Source: DASPKS01 sp035628035 (GTDB lineage Bacteria > Bacteroidota > Rhodothermia > Rhodothermales > Rubricoccaceae). From it: DNA of 25,061 bases. The position numbers and the translations under genes were made by a program. The stretch is from the NCBI GenBank assembly GCA_035628035.1, contig DASPKS010000277.1:1-25061 (forward strand). The letters are read 5' to 3'. This document shows, piece by piece, positions 8,583-16,100 of this stretch; positions within the stretch are counted from its first letter, which is position 1, and each line of letters starts with the position of its first letter. Under the pieces are notes generated by a model. It searched no databases. It was not told the DNA's origin and worked only from the letters and a program-made list of their open reading frames with translations.

Positions 8583-10235
8583 GTGCTGAGTCGCCGCGCT
8601 TCCGTGCTCCTGGCCGTGCCGGTCGCGCTCGTGCTCGCCGGCTACGTGCTCTGGCCGAACGTCCGGGGCTTCGCGCTGGGCCTTACGCCGGAGGGGCTCG
8701 CGGCGTTCTTCGGGGGCGCGGGCCTGCGCGGGCTCGCGTACTCCGTAGGCGTCTCGCTGGCGACGGTGCTCGGCGCGGGCCTCGTGGGTACCGGGCTGGC
8801 GTGGGCGCTCTACCGGTACGACTTCCCCCTGCGGCGGCTCTTCCAGGGCGTGGCCGCGCTCCCGCTCGCGCTGCCGCCCCTCGTGGGCGTGCTCGCGTTC
8901 CTCTTCCTGTACGGCGAGAGCGGGATGCTCCCGCGCGGGCTCCAGGCGCTCTTCGGCCTCGATGCGCCGCCGTTCGCCTTCAAGGGCGTGCCCGCCGTGT
9001 GGCTCGTCCACGTCTACGTCTTCTACGTCTACTTCTACCTCTTCGTCGGTGCGGCGCTGGGTGACCTCGACCGTGGGCTCCTCGACGCCTCAGCCGACCT
9101 CGGCGCCTCCGGCGCGACGACGTTCCGCCGCATCGTGCTGCCGCTGCTGCGCCCGGCGCTCGTCGGCGCGGCGCTCCTCGTGTTCATGGTCTCGATGGCG
9201 AGCTTCACCGCGCCGCTCCTCTTTGCGGAGGAGACGCCGTTCCTGACCACGCAGATCTACCGGCAGAAGGTGAACGGCGACCTCGCCGCCGCCGCGACGA
9301 CCTCGGCCGTGCTCACGGGGCTGTGCCTCCTGTTCCTCGCGCTCCTCGAGGCGCGGCCCGAGCGACGGCGCGTGCGTGGCGCTGCGAAGGGCGCCGGGCG
9401 GCTCGCCCAGCCGGTCGGGCGCGGGCCGGCGCGGCTCGTGGCAGGCGCGCTGGCCAGTGTGGCCCTCGTCGTCGTGCTGCTGCCCGTCGCGACGGTCCTC
9501 CTGCTCTCGTTCGTCGACGCCGCGCGGTGGACGACGCAGCCGCTCCCTACGCACTTCACGCTCGCCCACTACGCCGCGCTCGTCGGCGACGCCGACGTGT
9601 TCGTGCCCGTGCGGAACTCGCTCTGGATGGCCGCGCTCGCGACGGCGGGCAACCTCGCCTTCGGCGTGGCAGCGGCGCTCATCATCGCGCGCGGGAAGGT
9701 GCCGGGGCGCGGGCTCCTCCGCGCGCTCGCGATCCTCCCCTTTGCCATCCCCGGCACCGTCATCGCGCTCAACCTCATCGTCGCGTTCGGGACGCCGTCG
9801 GCGCTCGCGGGCGGGGGCGTGCTGCTCGGTACGGTGTGGCTCCTCCCGCTGGCCTACTTCGTCCGGCACGTCCCGTTCGTCGTGCGGTCCACGCAGGCGG
9901 CGCTGGAGGCGTTCGACGACCGCCTCGCCGAGGCGTCGGCTAACCTCGGCGCCTCCGGCTGGACCACCTTCCGGCGCGTGGTGCTGCCCGTGATCGGGCC
10001 GGCCGTCGCAGCGGGGACGCTGCTCACCTTCGTGACGGCGCTCGGCGAGTTCGTCGCCTCCATCCTCCTCTACGTATACGCCAACCGCCCCATCGCCGTC
10101 GAGGTGTACGGGCAGCTCCGGCTCTACAACCTTGGTGCAGCCGCGGCCTACAGCGTGCTCCTGATGGCGCTCGTCGGGCTCTCCGTGGCGGCCACGCGCG
10201 CGCTCGGCGGGCGCGCCGCGGCCGAGGGGGCGTAG
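8583..10235 (+). CDS. Two-domain ABC transporter permease, FbpB/ThiP-like
   Basis: This is a 550-residue inner-membrane permease with about 12 transmembrane segments in two homologous halves. Each half ends with an EAA loop contacting the ATPase: ASADLGASGATTFRRIVLP (about 170-188) and ASANLGASGWTTFRRVVLP (about 452-470). A basic cytoplasmic linker (ARPERRRVRGAAKGAGR) joins the halves near 258-275. Fused permeases of this kind serve iron(III), thiamine or related binding-protein-dependent importers; the substrate is undetermined. GTG 8583 is chosen because a GAGGG sits just upstream and MLSRRASVLLAVPVAL gives a normal N-in start; GTG 8565 is an alternative that overlaps the LOG gene. No ATPase or periplasmic binding protein gene is nearby, so partners must be encoded elsewhere. 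Confidence 0.93.
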   Translation: MLSRRASVLLAVPVALVLAGYVLWPNVRGFALGLTPEGLAAFFGGAGLRGLAYSVGVSLATVLGAGLVGTGLAWALYRYDFPLRRLFQGVAALPLALPPLVGVLAFLFLYGESGMLPRGLQALFGLDAPPFAFKGVPAVWLVHVYVFYVYFYLFVGAALGDLDRGLLDASADLGASGATTFRRIVLPLLRPALVGAALLVFMVSMASFTAPLLFAEETPFLTTQIYRQKVNGDLAAAATTSAVLTGLCLLFLALLEARPERRRVRGAAKGAGRLAQPVGRGPARLVAGALASVALVVVLLPVATVLLLSFVDAARWTTQPLPTHFTLAHYAALVGDADVFVPVRNSLWMAALATAGNLAFGVAAALIIARGKVPGRGLLRALAILPFAIPGTVIALNLIVAFGTPSALAGGGVLLGTVWLLPLAYFVRHVPFVVRSTQAALEAFDDRLAEASANLGASGWTTFRRVVLPVIGPAVAAGTLLTFVTALGEFVASILLYVYANRPIAVEVYGQLRLYNLGAAAAYSVLLMALVGLSVAATRALGGRAAAEGA

Positions 10236-10294
10236 CGAGAAAAACCCGGCCGCGCTCGAAACCCCTGCGGCGCCGGCCGATTAGCAGCAGGGGC

Positions 10295-10311
10295 GGTTAA
10301 CGCGGGGTTAA
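10295..10311 (+). repeat. Direct repeat GGTTAA, 11-bp period
   Basis: GGTTAA occurs at 10295-10300 and 10306-10311, one helical turn apart, in the 129-base gap before the dehydrogenase gene and about 27 bases upstream of its -7-like box. The A/T-rich hexamers stand out in this GC-rich region. They could be an operator, but no regulator can be named. Confidence 0.3.
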
Positions 10312-10337
10312 GCGCTTCCACCCGCGCGCCCCCTTCG

Positions 10338-10345
10338 TACCTTCC
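10338..10345 (+). promoter_or_regulatory. Candidate -7 box (TACCTTCC) for the dehydrogenase gene
   Basis: This is an exact copy of the box seen at 3563 and 25002, ending 19 bases before the ATG at 10365. The predicted leader would be about 15 bases. Confidence 0.4.
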
Positions 10346-10364
10346 GCCGGCCCCTTCCTCCCGC

Positions 10365-11534
10365 ATGAAGATCACCGTCCTCGGCGCCGGCGCGATGGGC
10401 TCGGCCGTGGCCTACGACCTCTGCCACCGCGCCGAGGTGGACCGCGTGCAGGTGTGCGAAGCGCGGCCCGGCGTGCTCCGCACGTTCCGCGCGTGGCTCG
10501 ACCACCCCCGCCTCAAGACCTACGAGACCGACGCGCGCGACATCCCCACGCTGGAGACGCTCCTCGCCGGCAGTGCGTGTGTGGTCTCGTGCGTGGCGCC
10601 GGAGCTGAACCCCCGCCTCGCCGCGCTCGCCCTCCGCCTCGGCGCCCACTTCGTCGATCTCGGCGGGCCGGAGGCCGTGTTCGAGGAGGAGTGCAAGCTG
10701 GCGCCGCAGGCCGAGGCCCACGCGCGGTGGGTCGTCCCCAGCGCCGGCCTCGCGCCAGGCCTCGTGAACGTCCTCACGATGCGAGGGATCACGGCGTTCG
10801 ACCGGGCCGTGCGCGCGAGTGTCCGCGTGGGCGACGTGCCGGTGGAGCCGCGCGAGCCGTTCCACTACCGCCTCGCCCACTCCGCCGAGAAGCTCATCGA
10901 GGACTACACCCAGCCCGTGGCCGTCCTCCGCGAGGGCCGCGTGGACTACCGCCCCCCGCTGACCGGACTCGAGACGATCTCCTTCGGCGAGTTCGGCCCG
11001 CTTGAGGCGTTCTACGCGGGCGGCGGGCTGGCCTCCCTCGCCAAGACGCTGGAGGGGCGGCTGGAGCACCTCGACGTGAAGACGCTCCGCTACCCCGGCC
11101 ACGCCCTCCAGATGCGGTTCCTCCTCGACCTCGGCCTCGCAGAGCGGACCGCGCTCGACGTCCGCACCCACCTCACCTACCGCGACGTGCTCGTGCGCCG
11201 GATGCGCCAGCGGCTCGGCGGCGAGTACCGCGACGCCGTGATCGCCCGCGTCGAGATCGAGGGGGAGCGGGAGGGCGCGCAGCAGCGGCTCGTGTACGAG
11301 CTCGTCGAGCACTTCGACGAGGCCTCCGGGATCTCGGCGATGCGGCGGTGCACGGCGTTCCCGGCCGCGGCCATCGCCGTCCTCCTCGCCACCAAGCAGG
11401 TGCCGGGCGGCGGGGTGGCCCCGCCCGAGCAGGTGGTCCCGCCGGGCCCGTTCTTCGAGGCGCTGGCCGCGCGCGGCATCCACGTCCGCGAGCGGTGGGA
11501 GGCGCCGGCCGCGGTGTACGAGCCGGCCGCCTAG
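10365..11534 (+). CDS. Saccharopine dehydrogenase-family oxidoreductase (lysine dehydrogenase-like)
   Basis: This is a 389-residue NAD(P)-dependent oxidoreductase. A Rossmann fold opens the protein with VLGAGAMGSAVAYDL (GAGAMG at 7-12). DARD near 57-60 and SCVAPELNP (about 74-82) match the saccharopine dehydrogenase NADP-binding domain. A conserved middle region has GGPEAVFEEE and PSAGLAPGLVNVLT (about 125-138), as in lysine 6-dehydrogenase and related enzymes. The C-terminal half is the substrate-binding alpha/beta domain with ETISFGEFGPLEAFYAGGG and RYPGHALQMRFL. No lysine-biosynthesis or degradation partner is adjacent, so lysine, saccharopine or another amino acid remains possible. Its stop TAG (11532-11534) overlaps the stop of the convergent SDR gene in a shared CTAG. 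Confidence 0.88.
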   Translation: MKITVLGAGAMGSAVAYDLCHRAEVDRVQVCEARPGVLRTFRAWLDHPRLKTYETDARDIPTLETLLAGSACVVSCVAPELNPRLAALALRLGAHFVDLGGPEAVFEEECKLAPQAEAHARWVVPSAGLAPGLVNVLTMRGITAFDRAVRASVRVGDVPVEPREPFHYRLAHSAEKLIEDYTQPVAVLREGRVDYRPPLTGLETISFGEFGPLEAFYAGGGLASLAKTLEGRLEHLDVKTLRYPGHALQMRFLLDLGLAERTALDVRTHLTYRDVLVRRMRQRLGGEYRDAVIARVEIEGEREGAQQRLVYELVEHFDEASGISAMRRCTAFPAAAIAVLLATKQVPGGGVAPPEQVVPPGPFFEALAARGIHVRERWEAPAAVYEPAA

Positions 11535-12208
11535 AGCGCCGTGCCGTACGCGCGCAGCACCGCGCCGTTGTGGACGGCCCCGCCGGGCCCGCAGAGGTAC
11601 ACGCACAGCGCCGCCACGTCCTCCACCGAGACCCCCTTCGCGTCGTCGCCCTCGCCGCCGAAGAGGATCGTCGAGGGTGCTACCGCGGCGGCGGTGATCC
11701 TGGTCCCGTCGTACTCGGCAGCGACGGCCTCGACGAGCCGCATCACGCCGGCCTTCGACGCGGAGTAGGCGGCCTGCTCGGCGGCGCCCCGGTCGGCGCC
11801 CTGCCGCGAGGCAATCCCGACCAAGCGGCCCCCGCGCCCCTGCATCGCGCGGGCGGCCTCGCGGAAGCACAGGAACGCGCTCGTGAGGTTCACGTGGAGC
11901 ATGGTCTCCCAGTCGTCGAACGACGTCCGCGCGAGCGGCTTGCCGGCCCACATCCCCACCGTGTGCACGAGCGCGTCGGCGGGGCCGAGGCTGCGGCCGA
12001 TGCGGGCGAAGGCGTCCACGACTTCGTCTTCGCTGCCGAGGTCGGCGCCGAGCGCGAGCGCCCCTTCAGGGAGGTCCGAGGCGGGGACGAGGTCGAGCCC
12101 GGCCACGCGCGCGCCCACTTCGAGGAGCTGGCGCACGAGGACCCGCCCGAGCCGCCCTCCCGCACCCGTAACGACGACAACTTTCCCACCCAAGTCGGGA
12201 GCACGCAT
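11531..12208 (-). CDS. Short-chain dehydrogenase/reductase (SDR)
   Basis: This is a 225-residue classical SDR. The cofactor motif is TGAGGRLG (14-21), and the expected catalytic set is N107 (HVNLTS), S134 (GIASRQG), Y148 and K152 (AYSASKAG). Asp39 after the second strand (GLDLV) suggests NAD(H) preference; this is an inference. Length is slightly short for the family (about 245) and the C-terminal substrate loop is small. The substrate is unknown. It lies 4 bases downstream of the DUF4440-like lipoprotein gene on the same strand and the two are probably cotranscribed. It ends convergently with the dehydrogenase on the other strand. The Gly-rich site with VTGAGG is typical of 3-oxoacyl reductase-like members, but a role in fatty acid synthesis is not supported by context. 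Confidence 0.92.
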   Translation of the reverse strand: MRAPDLGGKVVVVTGAGGRLGRVLVRQLLEVGARVAGLDLVPASDLPEGALALGADLGSEDEVVDAFARIGRSLGPADALVHTVGMWAGKPLARTSFDDWETMLHVNLTSAFLCFREAARAMQGRGGRLVGIASRQGADRGAAEQAAYSASKAGVMRLVEAVAAEYDGTRITAAAVAPSTILFGGEGDDAKGVSVEDVAALCVYLCGPGGAVHNGAVLRAYGTAL

Positions 12209-12212
12209 GGGA

Positions 12213-12764
12213 TCAGGAGCCAGGGGAAGAAGAGGTGTGGTCGTGGAGGATCCGCCACCCGTGGTTCGGCTGGATCCGGAAGACGAGGCTGAACATCCCG
12301 AGGGGCTCGTCGGAGGCGCGGCGGAGGCGGTACCGCCCGTAGACGAACGCGGCGTCGGGCGCGAGCGGCGTGATGTGGAGGTCCTCGAAGGAGAGCGTCC
12401 CCATCGCCTCGCGGTCGGGATAGCTCCGCATGTAGGCGTAGAGGCTGGTCTGCCAGCCCCGGCGGAGGGTCCCGTCCGAGATCATGACCGTGGAGTCGGA
12501 GCGCCAGTACCCCTCCATGAAGCCGCGGATGTCGCCGGCGTTCCAGTCCGCCACCTGGCGGTCGAGCACGGCGCGCACGGCGGCGATGATGGTGTCAGCC
12601 CCTGCGACGGTGGGCATCGACGGCGGGAGCGTGCCGTAGTCGATGCCGAGGCGCTCGCCGCGCGGGGAGGGCGCGGCAGGGCGGCCGGCACCGGCGGTGG
12701 GGCGGGCAGGGCTGCAGCCGGCGGCGAGGGCGGCGAGCAGGGCGAGGCAGCAGGCGACGCGCAT
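12213..12764 (-). CDS. Lipoprotein with SnoaL/DUF4440-like (NTF2-fold) domain
   Basis: This is a 183-residue protein. A lipoprotein signal occupies residues 1-17, with lipobox LAAGC, so it should be lipid-anchored in the envelope. A Pro/Ala/Arg-rich spacer follows to about 45. The rest fits the DUF4440/SnoaL-like NTF2 fold: VLDRQVADWNAGDIRGFMEGYW (shown in part: QVADWNAGD about 68-76), SDSTVMISDG, RGWQTSLYAYMRSYP, then DAAFVYGRYRL, GMFSLVFRIQPNHGWRI and LHDHTSS at the C-terminus. NTF2-like domains include ketosteroid isomerase-like enzymes and binding proteins; no catalytic function is assigned. The start at 12764 is chosen over an upstream start at 12788 because it gives a compact signal peptide (MRVACCLALLAAL). 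It is the first gene of a two-gene unit with the SDR. Confidence 0.85.
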   Translation of the reverse strand: MRVACCLALLAALAAGCSPARPTAGAGRPAAPSPRGERLGIDYGTLPPSMPTVAGADTIIAAVRAVLDRQVADWNAGDIRGFMEGYWRSDSTVMISDGTLRRGWQTSLYAYMRSYPDREAMGTLSFEDLHITPLAPDAAFVYGRYRLRRASDEPLGMFSLVFRIQPNHGWRILHDHTSSSPGS

Positions 12765-12799
12765 CGGGGAGCGGAGCGGGGGTGACAAGGTCCGTTCGC

Positions 12800-12807
12800 C
12801 AAGACTA
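12800..12807 (-). promoter_or_regulatory. Candidate -7 box (TAGTCTTG) for the DUF4440-like gene
   Basis: Read on the minus strand, TAGTCTTG matches TAnnTTTG with one mismatch and ends 35 bases before the ATG at 12764. No -33 TTG is evident upstream. Confidence 0.4.
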
Positions 12808-12859
12808 CACAGGATCGGGGGATGGTGGGTAGGGGCTATCCCTTCTCCCCGTGCAGGGC

Positions 12860-12883
12860 GGGCCGTACACCGGGGTGCGGCCC
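12860..12883. repeat. Inverted repeat between divergent promoters
   Basis: GGGCCG (12860-12865) pairs with CGGCCC (12878-12883); within it CACC (12868-12871) faces GGTG (12874-12877), with TA left as a bulge. It lies upstream of both the minus-strand box at 12800 and the sprA box at 12919. A regulator-binding site is possible; there is no T-run, so a terminator is unlikely. Confidence 0.35.
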
Positions 12884-12895
12884 ATCCAAATGCCC

Positions 12896-12926
12896 TTGTG
12901 CCCCCCCCGGCAACACCTTAGTTTCC
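12896..12926 (+). promoter_or_regulatory. Candidate Bacteroidota-type promoter for sprA
   Basis: TTG at 12896-12898, a 20-base spacer, then TAGTTTCC at 12919-12926 fit the -33 TTG / -7 TAnnTTTG layout of the Bacteroidota primary sigma factor. It is one of the two best two-part matches in the window. It predicts a leader of about 250 bases before sprA. Confidence 0.5.
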
Positions 12927-12996
12927 CCGCCCACGCACCCGGAGGCGCTTTTCCATCGTGCGCCTTCCCGGTGGTCCTCCGGGGCCGCAGCCCGGC

Positions 12997-13072
12997 GAAG
13001 CTCGATCATTGATTTCTGCCTGGAGCTTCCCGGCCTTCGCGCCCCCGCTCTCCTTCAGGAAGCCTCGCTTCC
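12997..13072 (+). promoter_or_regulatory. Structured sprA leader with competing hairpins
   Basis: GAAGCTC (12997-13003) can pair with GAGCTTC (13023-13029). GGAAGC (13058-13063) can pair with GCTTCC at 13067-13072 (triloop) or with GCTTCC at 13025-13030, which overlaps the first hairpin's right arm. The foldings are mutually exclusive. An A/T-richer patch (13003-13017) is in the first loop. No known riboswitch class is recognised. Confidence 0.35.
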
Positions 13073-13181
13073 CCCGCACGCCCGGCCTGCATCGCCCGTT
13101 CGCTACCCGCTAGCCCGCTGAACGCCGGGCCGCTGCACGACGACCCCGCAGCGGCCCCCTGCCCGTAGCCGAGGCCGCCTC

Positions 13182-16100
13182 TTGCGCGTGCGCTCTCCTC
13201 TTCGCCTGCTGTCGCTGCTCGCCGGCCTCGCCGCGGTGGGCGCGTTCCTCACGGCAGCGCCGCCACCCGCCGGCGCCCACCGCGCTGGCGCATGGGCGTT
13301 CCTGCAGGAGACGGACGGCCTCCGCCCCGGGCTCGGCGGCCCCCTCCCTGACACCACCCAGCGACGCGGCGCTCCGCCCGACACCACCCGGCGCGACAGC
13401 ACCCCGAGCCCCGAGGGCCCCGGGCTCCCGCCGGCCCCTGTGGGGAGCGCCGCCGCTCCGGATACCACGCGGCGCGATACCACCCGCGCCGACTCGACGG
13501 CCGCTCTCCCGCCCGACTCCCTCGCTGCCGACTCGCTGGGGCTCGCCGCCGACACCGCGGCCACCGACACCCTCGCCGAGCGCTACTTCCCCCTCGTCCC
13601 CGCCGACGATCCCCGCGCGCCCCTCGTCGAGCGGCGGCCGCGGCCGTTCCTCGGCCGGCCCGGCCCCTACTGGCGCTACGAGGTCGAGCTCGACTCGACC
13701 GAGCTCCGCTACCGCGCCACCGAGCGCGTCGGCGAGCAGGACGTCCGCGTGCCGCAGGAGGCCGACTTCGCCACGTTCCGCGAGGCCCGCCTCCGCCATA
13801 CCCTCGCCACCACGTTCCGCGACCTCGCCGACCAGCGGCTCCGCCGCACCCGCGCCGGCCGCGGCGGCCTCGGCATCACCATCGACCTCCCCGGAGGGAA
13901 CGAGACCGCCTTCGCCACCATCTTCGGGCGGAACGAGGTGGACCTCCGCGTCAACGGGCAGGCCAACATCGACCTCGGCGTCAACTACGTCCGCAACGAG
14001 CTCCAGCAGGCGGCCACCGGCCGCGGCGGCCAGCTCAACCCCGACTTCGGGCAGGAGCTCACGCTCGGCATCACCGGCACCATCGGCGACAAGCTCCGCG
14101 TCAACGTCAACTACGACACCCAGAACACGTTCGAATTCCAGAACCAGGTCTCCCTCGTCTACACCGGCTACGACGACGACATCATCCAGCGGATCGAGGC
14201 GGGCAACGTGTTCCTCCAGACGCCGAGCGAGCTGATCCGCGGGGGCCAGCGGCTCTTCGGGCTCCGCACCGACCTCCGCTTCGGCGCCCTCTCGCTCACG
14301 GCCGTCGCCAGCCAGCAGGACGCCGAGGGCAGCGTGCTCTCCATCGAGGGCGGCACGCAGACGACGCCGTTCGCGCTGGCCCCCTCCCAGTACGAGGACA
14401 ACACCCACTTCTTCCTCGCCTACCACTTCCGGAACCACTGGGACCGCGCCCACGAGAACGCGACGACGCCCACGCCCAGCCCCGGCTTCAACCGGATCAT
14501 CGCCGTAGAGGTGTGGAAGCACGACGCCTCGGTGAACCAGCAGGGCGGGACGTCCGGCGGGAACACCGCCAACGAGATCGTCCAGGCGACGGCGCTCCTC
14601 GACCTCGCCGAGCCCGGCCCCGGCAACACCGTCCCGGGGGCGCCCGAGCGCGGCGTCCTCGACGGGGCCGACGCCTACCTCGCCGCCTTCGGCCCCGTCG
14701 CCCCCCTCCCCGACACCCTCCTCGACCAGTACGACGCCGCCGAGCTCGCCGCCCTCCGCGACTCCGCCAGCACGGTCAACCTCGAACAGGCCTTCGACCT
14801 CCGCGAGGGGGACTACGAGTCGGCCCGGTTCCGCCGCCTCGCCGAGGGGCGCGACTACGACTTCGACCCGTTCCTCGGGCGGCTCTCCCTCCGCCAGGCG
14901 CTCACCGAGAACGAGATGATCGGCGTCGCCTACCAGTACGCCGACAACGACGGGGACGTCATGACCGTGGGGGACTTCGGGCGGGGCAGCCAGTCCGGCT
15001 CCACCAACGGCGACCGCATCGTCCTCAAGCTGATGCGGGGGAACAACCCCGTCCCGGCGAACGCCTCCTGGGGCCTCACCATGCGGAACATCTACCGCGT
15101 GGGGGGGCGTGGGCTCACCCCGAGCGACTTCGACGTGCAGGTGCTCTACGAGCCGACGAGCCAGACGCCCCAGCGCACGCTCCCCAACGTCTCGTTCGAG
15201 CAGCGCACGCTCCTCCAGGTCCTCGGCCTCGACCGCCTCAACGACGACGGGCTCCCCCAGCCCGATGATGCCTTCGACTTCCGCGACGGGTACACCATCG
15301 ACCGCGACAACGGCCGCATCATCTTCCCCGTCCGCGAGCCGTTCGGCGACTACCTCCGCCGCGCGCTCGACACCGGCGCCGTCCTCGGCGACAGCGTCGC
15401 CGTGACGTTCTCCGGGACCACCGAGGCGGAGGCCATCCGGCGGTTCGCCTTCGACACCCTCTACAGCCTCAAGCCCGACGTGGCCGCGCGGCTGTTCCCG
15501 AGCCTTCGCAACTACCAGATCGCCGGGCAGTACCGGAGCGCTGTCCAGTCCACGTACGAGCTCGGCTTCGCCATCGTCGAGAACACCGTGCGCGTGACGA
15601 GCGGGCAGGTCCCCCTCAACGAGGGCACCGACTACACAGTCAACTACGCGAGCGGGACGATCCAGATCATCAACGAGCGGTACCTCACGCCGGGACAGAA
15701 CCTCCGCATCGAGTACGAGCGGAACCAGTTCCTCTCGCTCGGGAGCAAGACGCTCCTCGGCCTCCGCGCCGACTACGCCATCGGCCCGCGGGCCGGGCTC
15801 GGCGCCACGTTCATGCGGCTCTCCGAGAAGCCGCTCATCGACAAGTACCGCATCGGGGAGGAGCCGCTCTCCAACGCCATCTTCGGGCTCGACGGCCACC
15901 TCGACGCCGACCCCCGCTGGATGACGCGGGTCCTCGACGCGCTCCCGCTCATCCAGACCCGCGCGCCGAGCCACGTTGAGCTCCGCGGCGAGTTCGCCCA
16001 GCTCCTCCCGGGCCACCCCGAGACGTTCGCCTTCGAGCAGGAACGCGACGACCTCCGCGAAATCGGGCGCGACTTCCAGCCCGACGAGATCGACGGGCTC

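Larger units (their letters stand above)
12765..13181. other. Intergenic region with divergent promoter candidates and the sprA leader
   Basis: These 417 bases separate the minus-strand lipoprotein gene from sprA. No credible gene is seen: small open frames lack the G/C-ending codon bias and recognisable motifs. It contains a -7-like box for the minus strand (12800-12807), an inverted repeat between the promoters (12860-12883), a TTG-N20-TAGTTTCC promoter candidate for sprA (12896-12926) and several hairpin arms in the leader, including AGGCGC (12943-12948) with GCGCCT (12960-12965). Confidence 0.6.

Noticed and set aside
10236..10290. Possible terminator after the permease gene
   Set aside because: Two CGGCCG palindromes can pair but the stem is only six bases and no T-run follows on the plus strand.
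12822..13121. 99-codon plus-strand frame in the intergenic region
   Set aside because: It runs through the candidate sprA promoter, lacks the local codon bias and has no recognisable motif.
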